Assembly: GCA_039934475.1 (NCBI GenBank)
Contig: JBDTMC010000097.1
Coordinates: 1-19,655 of the forward strand
Origin: JBDTMC01 sp039934475
Lineage (GTDB): Bacteria; Acidobacteriota; Terriglobia; Bryobacterales; Bryobacteraceae
Length of the DNA: 19,655 nt
Direction: 5' to 3'
Shown here: positions 14,706 through 19,655 of the stretch, piece after piece
Layout: the number at the start of each line of letters is the position of its first letter
How positions within the stretch are numbered: the first letter of the stretch is position 1
Position numbers and translations under genes: made by a program
Notes under the pieces: generated by a model
What the model saw: only the letters and a program-made list of their open reading frames with translations
Databases searched by the model: none
Told to the model about the DNA's origin: nothing

Positions 14706-15197
14706 ATGACACTTGAAGAAATCAAAGAGTTGATACAGGCGGTAATCGATAGCGGCATCGCGGAATTGGAAGTCAAGCAAGGCGACAGCAACGTCCGCAT
14801 CCGCCGCACTCCGCGCGTTACTATTACGCATCGAGAATCGGCCGCCCCGGCTCCCCTCACCTATGCCGCCGACCCCGCTCCGGTACCGGCGCCCCCGCCT
14901 GCCGCAGCGCCCGGTTCGGCTGCCGCGAAGGCCGCCGACCTGATGTCTGATCCCTCCTTGATCTTCGTTAAGTCGCCCATCGTCGGCACTTTCTACGAGT
15001 CCCCCTCCCCAGGCTCCGCCGCCTTCGTCCGAAATGGCGACGCCGTCCAACCGGGCAAGGTCCTCTGCATTATCGAATCCATGAAGCTGATGAACGAAAT
15101 CGAGGCTGAAACCTCAGGTGTCGTCGTCAGCCGCCTCGTTGAGAACGGACATCCCGTGGAATATGGCGAAGCACTCTTCGCTCTTCGGCCCTTGTAA
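14706..15197 (+). CDS. accB: Biotin carboxyl carrier protein of acetyl-CoA carboxylase
   Basis: 163-residue carrier that holds covalently bound biotin between the carboxylase and transferase steps of malonyl-CoA synthesis. Residues 1-38 form the conserved N-terminal helix and strand (MTLEEIKELIQAVIDSGIAE). Residues about 46-76 are a mobile Ala/Pro linker, and about 85-163 the biotinyl domain with the ESMKLMNEIEAE motif; Lys127 is the biotinylation site. The thumb segment typical of bacterial BCCP is present (FYESPSPGSAAFV). The ribosome site is weak, which suggests coupling to the upstream peptidase gene. accC follows after 9 nt. Confidence 0.97.
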   Translation: MTLEEIKELIQAVIDSGIAELEVKQGDSNVRIRRTPRVTITHRESAAPAPLTYAADPAPVPAPPPAAAPGSAAAKAADLMSDPSLIFVKSPIVGTFYESPSPGSAAFVRNGDAVQPGKVLCIIESMKLMNEIEAETSGVVVSRLVENGHPVEYGEALFALRPL

Positions 15198-15206
15198 CCC
15201 ACTCGC

Positions 15207-16556
15207 ATGTTCAAGAAAATTCTGATCGCCAATCGGGGCGAAATCGCCCTCCGGGTCGTCTGCGCCTGCAAGGACCTCGGCATTAAGACCGTCGCCGTCT
15301 ATTCCGAAGCGGATCGAAACAGCCTGCACGTGCGCTTTGCCGACGAAGCCATTTGCATCGGCCCCGCCAAGAGTACCCGCAGCTACCTCAATATCCCTTC
15401 GGTCATCAGCGCCGCTGAAATCACTAACGTCGACGCCATCCATCCCGGCTATGGCTTCCTCAGCGAGAACGCCGACTTCGCCGAAGTCTGTGAAGCCTCG
15501 GGAATCAAGTTTATTGGTCCCAAGCCCGAAGTAACCCGCTTGATGGGTCTCAAGCAGCGCGCCCGTGCTTCTATGCGCGACGCCGGCGTCCCCATTCTGC
15601 CCGGCTCCCCCAACGTCCTCAAGAGCGTTGAAGAGGCTCTCGAGAAAGCTAGAGAGATTGGCCTCCCGGTCATCCTGAAAGCCACCGCTGGCGGTGGAGG
15701 CCGCGGCATGCGAGTCGTCCGCGACCTCGCCGAGCTCCCTGCCCTTCTCGCCCAAGCTCAAAACGAAGCGGGCGCCGCTTTTTCCGTTCCCGATGTCTAT
15801 CTCGAAAAATTCGTCGGCGCTCCACGCCACATCGAATTTCAGGTTTTGGCAGACCAGCACGGCAATGTCGAAATACTCGGTGAGCGTGAATGCTCCATTC
15901 AACGCCGCCACCAGAAACTGATCGAGGAAGCACCGTCTCCGGCAATGACTCCCCAATTGCGCGAGGAGATTTCCGATGTCCTCCGCAAGGCTATGAAGGC
16001 CGTCGGCTACACCAACGCCGGCACGGTAGAGTTCCTCATGGACGAGACCGGTAAGCTGTACTTCATCGAAGTTAATGCCCGCGTCCAGGTTGAACATCCT
16101 GTTACCGAATTCGTCAGCGGCGTTGACATTGTGAAGGCCCAAATCCTCATCGCAGCCGGCGCCAAGCTCTCCGAAATACTCACCGGCCCTCCGGAAATCC
16201 GCGGCCACGCTCTTGAGTGCCGTATCAATGCGGAACACCCTGAGACTTTCACGCCATCGCCCGGCCGCATCACCGGTCTCAACCTGCCAGGTGGCATTGG
16301 CGTCCGCGTCGACACGGCCGCTTACACAGATGCCATCATCCCGCCTTACTACGACTCATTGGTGGCCAAACTCATCACGCACGGCAAAGACCGCTCCGAA
16401 GCCATTCAGCGCATGAATCGAGCCTTGGACATGTTCGTCATCGAAGGAATCTACACCACAATTCCGCTGCACCAGCGGATCCTCGCCAATGAGGACTTCC
16501 TCGCTGGCCGCCTCGACACCAACTTCATCTCCCGGCTTGGTCCCGTAATTCGCTAA
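15207..16556 (+). CDS. accC: Biotin carboxylase subunit of acetyl-CoA carboxylase
   Basis: 449-residue ATP-grasp enzyme that carboxylates the biotin on AccB using bicarbonate and ATP. N-terminal domain: MFKKILIANRGEIALRV. ATP-grasp: Lys116, Lys158, glycine-rich AGGGGRGMR (161-169), QRRHQKLIEEAPSPA (232-246), Glu275 and Glu288 metal ligands, and NARVQVEHPVTE with Arg292 and Glu296. The C-terminal domain carries Arg339 in ECRINAEHP. Full length. One oddity: the segment usually read as MGDK is MGLK at 113-116. The stop codon interlocks with that of hpnD on the other strand, leaving no intergenic space. Confidence 0.98.
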   Translation: MFKKILIANRGEIALRVVCACKDLGIKTVAVYSEADRNSLHVRFADEAICIGPAKSTRSYLNIPSVISAAEITNVDAIHPGYGFLSENADFAEVCEASGIKFIGPKPEVTRLMGLKQRARASMRDAGVPILPGSPNVLKSVEEALEKAREIGLPVILKATAGGGGRGMRVVRDLAELPALLAQAQNEAGAAFSVPDVYLEKFVGAPRHIEFQVLADQHGNVEILGERECSIQRRHQKLIEEAPSPAMTPQLREEISDVLRKAMKAVGYTNAGTVEFLMDETGKLYFIEVNARVQVEHPVTEFVSGVDIVKAQILIAAGAKLSEILTGPPEIRGHALECRINAEHPETFTPSPGRITGLNLPGGIGVRVDTAAYTDAIIPPYYDSLVAKLITHGKDRSEAIQRMNRALDMFVIEGIYTTIPLHQRILANEDFLAGRLDTNFISRLGPVIR

Positions 16557-17416
16557 ACGCCCAGCCGCGCCCGCACCGTCGCCTGGGCCAAAATCCAAAG
16601 CTTCTCGCCGCTGTGCAAGCGAATGCGCCGGCGCAGCACGTCGAAGTGCGATTGCTCGATTCTCCGCAGCAGTTTGGAGTAAATAGCAATCAAGGCCCAT
16701 AGCGACGCCTGACTCTCTTTACCCACCATTCGCGTCAATGGCGCCGACTCCTGATAGTAGAGGCGCGCCCGCGACGCTTCAAACTCCATCAATTTCTGAA
16801 AGCCACTCCCGCCATTCGGGGATCTTAGAAACTCGCCCGCATCCACGCCAAAACGCCGCAGGTCCTCAGCCGGCAGATACACCCTGCCCCGCTCCGCGTC
16901 TTCCCGCACATCGCGAATGATATTTGTGAGCTGAAACGCGATCCCGCATTTCTCCGCAAGCACTAACGCGCCTGGATCGTCGAACCCAAAGATGTGAACG
17001 ATTACCAGGCCCACCACCGAAGCCACCTGATAACAGTACCGGTAAAGCTCCTCGAAGCTCTCCACTCGCCGCGCCGTCAAGTCCGACGACACTCCGTCGA
17101 TCATCTCGTCGAAATACTGATGCGGAATTCGAAATCGCATCACCGCGTCTCGAAACGCCGGCCACAGCGGATTGTCGCCATCGGCCCCCGAAAGCACACC
17201 GTGCAACTGTCGTCGCCATTCTTCCAGAGCTCCGGTGTGGGTTGCAGCGTCTGGTTCGTCGCTCAAATCGTCGCAATGCCTCATGAACGCGTAGATCGCG
17301 CACATAGCCTCACGCTGCGCACGCGGCAGCAGCAAGAACGAATAGTAAAAATTCCGCGCCTGACGCCGCGCAACGTCTACACAGTAGGCGTATGACTCGA
17401 CGACGCTGCTGCTCAT
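16553..17416 (-). CDS. hpnD: Presqualene diphosphate synthase HpnD (trans-isoprenyl diphosphate synthase)
   Basis: 287-residue squalene/phytoene synthase family enzyme. As HpnD it would condense two farnesyl diphosphates to presqualene diphosphate, the first step of the bacterial HpnCDE squalene route. Both aspartate-rich motifs are seen: HCDDLSDE (Asp49, Asp50, Asp53) and RDVREDAERGRVYLP (Asp169, Asp173), with the YCYQVASVVG segment between. Sequence alone does not cleanly separate it from phytoene synthase (CrtB); the HpnD call rests on the adjacent hpnC. Its ATG overlaps the hpnC stop by 4 nt (ATGA), indicating translational coupling. Confidence 0.9.
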   Translation of the reverse strand: MSSSVVESYAYCVDVARRQARNFYYSFLLLPRAQREAMCAIYAFMRHCDDLSDEPDAATHTGALEEWRRQLHGVLSGADGDNPLWPAFRDAVMRFRIPHQYFDEMIDGVSSDLTARRVESFEELYRYCYQVASVVGLVIVHIFGFDDPGALVLAEKCGIAFQLTNIIRDVREDAERGRVYLPAEDLRRFGVDAGEFLRSPNGGSGFQKLMEFEASRARLYYQESAPLTRMVGKESQASLWALIAIYSKLLRRIEQSHFDVLRRRIRLHSGEKLWILAQATVRARLGV

Positions 17417-18285
17417 GCGGCCTTATAGAACGGCAGCCGGCAAAGGCTCCGCAACAGCAGCACTATGCGTTCGCTCTTGCTCACCGCAGGCCGCCGCGAG
17501 AGGACATCGTAGTTCATCTTCTCAATCTTGTCGAGCACCAGCATGCCGCCGCGGTTGAAGAGATCCAGATCCAGCGCCAGTCGCCGGTTCACCGTGTCCA
17601 CTAAGGGAAGTCCCTGCAGAAACAGGGCTCGCGCCTCGTCTACAGCCAGCTTCATGACCTCGCGAAACCCAGGCGTCATCGCGTGCCTTCGCAGTTCTTC
17701 TTCCGTGTAACCGCATTGGCGGAACCATTCCATCGGCAGATAGATCCGGTCCTTTTCCAAGTCGACGGTGACGTCTTGCCAGAAGTTTGCCAGTTGCAGG
17801 CCAGTGCACGTCGCGTCCGACAACAGCTGGCGCTTCTCATCGCGATACCCACACAAGTACAGGACTAACCGGCCAACCGGATTTGCCGAATACCGGCAAT
17901 AGCCCAGCACGTCCGCAAGAGTCTCATACCGGGTCACCCGCTGGTCGCGCTCAAACGCCGTGATCAGATCGTGAAACGGTTCGGCAGGCAGGCTGTGCCG
18001 GATCGCCGTTTCCCGCAAGGCGACAAACACTGGGTGACGGCACTCGCCTTGGTAACAGGCTTCTAACTCGCCGCGCCACCACGACAGCAACCGCAAGCTC
18101 TCGCTCCGATCGCCAATCTCATCTCCCAAATCGTCCGCCCACCGGCAGAACGAATACACATTGTAGAAATCCTGGTGCAGGTGTTTCGGCAGCAGAAAGC
18201 TCACTACATGGAAATTCTCGTAGTGAGAAGTTGCCAGCCACTTCGTGTATTCAGTTGCCTCTGCCGGCGAGTATCGCCGCTGCAT
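17413..18285 (-). CDS. hpnC: Hydroxysqualene synthase HpnC
   Basis: 290 residues from ATG 18285. HpnC converts presqualene diphosphate to hydroxysqualene, which HpnE then reduces to squalene for hopanoid synthesis. The start YSPAEATEYTKWLATSHYENFHV is characteristic of HpnC, as are RWADDLGDE (Asp51, Asp52, Asp55) and NFWQDVTVDLEKDRIYLP (Asp171, Asp175). The open frame extends to 18516, but that part overlaps the dehydrogenase gene and is not family-like. TTG 18333 or GTG 18327, just after the dehydrogenase stop (18336), are alternatives. It is followed by hpnD with overlapping stop and start; hpnE and squalene-hopene cyclase are not in the window. Confidence 0.92.
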   Translation of the reverse strand: MQRRYSPAEATEYTKWLATSHYENFHVVSFLLPKHLHQDFYNVYSFCRWADDLGDEIGDRSESLRLLSWWRGELEACYQGECRHPVFVALRETAIRHSLPAEPFHDLITAFERDQRVTRYETLADVLGYCRYSANPVGRLVLYLCGYRDEKRQLLSDATCTGLQLANFWQDVTVDLEKDRIYLPMEWFRQCGYTEEELRRHAMTPGFREVMKLAVDEARALFLQGLPLVDTVNRRLALDLDLFNRGGMLVLDKIEKMNYDVLSRRPAVSKSERIVLLLRSLCRLPFYKAA

Positions 18286-18335
18286 CAGCTCCGGCGCCGC
18301 AACAAATTCCTTCGGTGAAAGGTGCACGGTCAACG

Positions 18336-19376
18336 CTACGGGATGATGGCCGTCTTCATGTGGCCGTTGTGGCTCATGAGATGCCGCATCACTTCCAGAA
18401 GATTGCTCAGCGGTTCTTCGCCGTTCACGAAGTCCGAAGCGGAAATTTCCCCTCTGGTCACAAACTCCAGCGCCTTCTGGATATGCGCCGGCGTGTGATG
18501 AAAGCTCGCCGTACAAGTGATCTCCGAATAGTGGAGCAAAGAGGTGTCTAACTCAATCCGGCTGTCGTTCGGACAACCACCAAAGAAGTTCACCGTCCCG
18601 CCTCTACGCACCAGCTTCACAGCCATCTGCCAAGTCTCCGGATTGCCCACGGCTTCAATGGCCACATCAACGCCATAGCCCCCGGTCATATCCTTCACAA
18701 CGCGCGGCAAATCGTCTACCTCAGCGCCGCAAATCAGCTCATCGGCGCCCATCCGCTTTGCTCGCACCAGTTGAGTGCGCCGCCGGCCAATCGCAATCAC
18801 CTTGGCGCCGTACACTTTCGCCAGCCGGGTGAACATCAGCCCAATCGGACCCTGCCCGATCACCGCCACTGTATCGCCCGGCCTTACTCGCGTCTCTTCC
18901 AACCCCCGGATTACACACGCCAGTGGCTCTGCTAAAGCAGCGTCCTGATACGCAATGTGCGGCGGAATCTCATAGGTGTTGTGCTCCACAATGCGGCTCG
19001 GTATCCGGATATATTCCGCATATGCCCCATTATTGAACAGCAGGTCCTCACACAGATTCTCTGAACCTTTCCGGCAAAAGAAACATTTCAAACAGGGAGC
19101 GGAGTTTGCTGCCACCACACGCTGACCTACTCGGAATTTACTAACCTCACTCCCAACGGCAACGATATTTCCCGCCAGCTCGTGCCCAAAAAGCGCCGGC
19201 GGCACAATCATCCGCGCATGATATCCCCGCCGAAAGACCTTTACGTCCGTACCACACGTCAACGCGGCCTTCACCTGCACAAGAATATCGCGGGGCCCGA
19301 TCTCGGGCACTGCCACCGGCTCAATCCTAAGGTTCTCTTTCCCATAGAGCACGGCGGCCATCATTTGAGTTTTCAC
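18336..19376 (-). CDS. Zinc-dependent medium-chain alcohol/polyol dehydrogenase
   Basis: 346-residue MDR-superfamily NAD(P)-dependent oxidoreductase, threonine/sorbitol-dehydrogenase-like; the substrate is unknown. Catalytic zinc ligands are Cys41 (TCGTD), His65 and Glu66 (GHE), with Glu150 nearby. The structural zinc cysteines are Cys95, Cys98, Cys101 and Cys109, all present. The Rossmann motif GQGPIG lies at 174-179. The start is GTG 19376, immediately after the TAA of the upstream dehydrogenase, with GAGGTGG about 6 nt ahead; ATG 19364 is an alternative. Its position directly upstream of hpnCD suggests one transcript, which may or may not reflect a role in isoprenoid metabolism. Confidence 0.9.
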   Translation of the reverse strand: MKTQMMAAVLYGKENLRIEPVAVPEIGPRDILVQVKAALTCGTDVKVFRRGYHARMIVPPALFGHELAGNIVAVGSEVSKFRVGQRVVAANSAPCLKCFFCRKGSENLCEDLLFNNGAYAEYIRIPSRIVEHNTYEIPPHIAYQDAALAEPLACVIRGLEETRVRPGDTVAVIGQGPIGLMFTRLAKVYGAKVIAIGRRRTQLVRAKRMGADELICGAEVDDLPRVVKDMTGGYGVDVAIEAVGNPETWQMAVKLVRRGGTVNFFGGCPNDSRIELDTSLLHYSEITCTASFHHTPAHIQKALEFVTRGEISASDFVNGEEPLSNLLEVMRHLMSHNGHMKTAIIP

Positions 19377-19655
19377 TTAAGACCACCTCTGTGGCTGAAC
19401 AATGATTTTCAAAGAGTCCTCGTCTGGGTGCTTCGCCAGTTCGAACCCCGAACTGATCTGGTCCAACGTCACCCGGTGTGAGATCAATTCCTCAACCGGG
19501 ATCTCATCGCTGAACACCAGTTCCGCCGATTCCCGTTGCAAATCCACCGACGCGCTGTAGCAGCCAAACACCATCCGCTCGCCGACGCAGATATCCGCTC
19601 CGGAGATGTCTACCCTCTCCTTCGCCGAAGTCTGCGCGAATAGCAAAATGCGGCT
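19377..19655 (-). CDS. C-terminal part of a second zinc-type dehydrogenase (cut by window edge)
   Basis: The frame is open from the right edge to TAA 19379-19377 (92 residues seen). The visible part, SRILLFAQT near the edge, then VFGCYSASVDLQRESAELVFS and the ending DQISSGFELAKHPDEDSLKIIVQP, is the C-terminal end of an MDR-superfamily dehydrogenase. The catalytic and zinc-binding part lies outside the window. It is followed with zero gap by the next dehydrogenase, so the two are probably a tandem pair in one operon with hpnCD. Confidence 0.8.
   Translation of the reverse strand, partial: SRILLFAQTSAKERVDISGADICVGERMVFGCYSASVDLQRESAELVFSDEIPVEELISHRVTLDQISSGFELAKHPDEDSLKIIVQPQRWS

Noticed and set aside
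15114..16238. 374-codon open frame antisense to accC
   Set aside because: It is a shadow of the high-GC codon pattern of accC, with no start signal or family motif, and the sense gene is certain.
18286..18516. N-terminal extension of hpnC
   Set aside because: This part lies inside the dehydrogenase coding region and does not resemble HpnC; family similarity begins right after ATG 18285.

Overview
The window is high-GC bacterial DNA that looks like Acidobacteriota, most likely the Bryobacterales/Solibacter group. The reasons are an Oar-like TonB-dependent receptor with an N-terminal carboxypeptidase-regulatory domain, families of small secreted proteins, alternative TTG/GTG starts and structured intergenic repeats. 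The taxonomic placement is inference from gene style; no rRNA gene is present. No tRNA, CRISPR array or intact insertion sequence was found.

Layout. (1) 1-4051, minus strand: a plant cell-wall ester/glycoside set. In transcription order it holds a small helical protein, a decayed CE1-type esterase, an intact secreted type-B carboxylesterase, and a secreted GH43 beta-xylosidase/arabinofuranosidase running off the left edge. (2) 4135-6743, plus strand: a PerR-type Fur-family regulator whose 3' end overlaps katG (TTG start), a peroxide-response operon with an autoregulatory-looking 7-1-7 palindrome over the promoter. (3) 6744-12724: a rearranged accessory stretch. A ~0.22-0.35 kb repeat lies directly after katG and again after a large TonB-dependent receptor gene. 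The second copy is preceded by shredded pieces of a second katG, and a third piece (the katG 3' end) is spliced to the remnant of an IS transposase at 12.7 kb. A small secreted protein resembling a free-standing Cache/PhoR-type sensor domain sits inside. (4) 12709-13378, minus strand: a Phd-like antitoxin and PIN toxin pair with a clear operator palindrome. (5) 13594-16556, plus strand: M24 Xaa-Pro peptidase, then accB and accC (biotin carboxyl carrier and biotin carboxylase of acetyl-CoA carboxylase). (6) 16553-19655, minus strand: two zinc-type medium-chain dehydrogenases followed by hpnC and hpnD, the squalene branch of hopanoid synthesis. hpnD meets accC tail to tail with interlocked stop codons.

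How they fit: the left block serves hemicellulose breakdown, perR-katG defends against hydrogen peroxide, accBC makes malonyl-CoA for fatty acids, and hpnCD feed farnesyl diphosphate towards squalene and hopanoids. The least ordinary part is 6.7-12.7 kb, a record of katG duplication, deletion and IS activity around a receptor gene.
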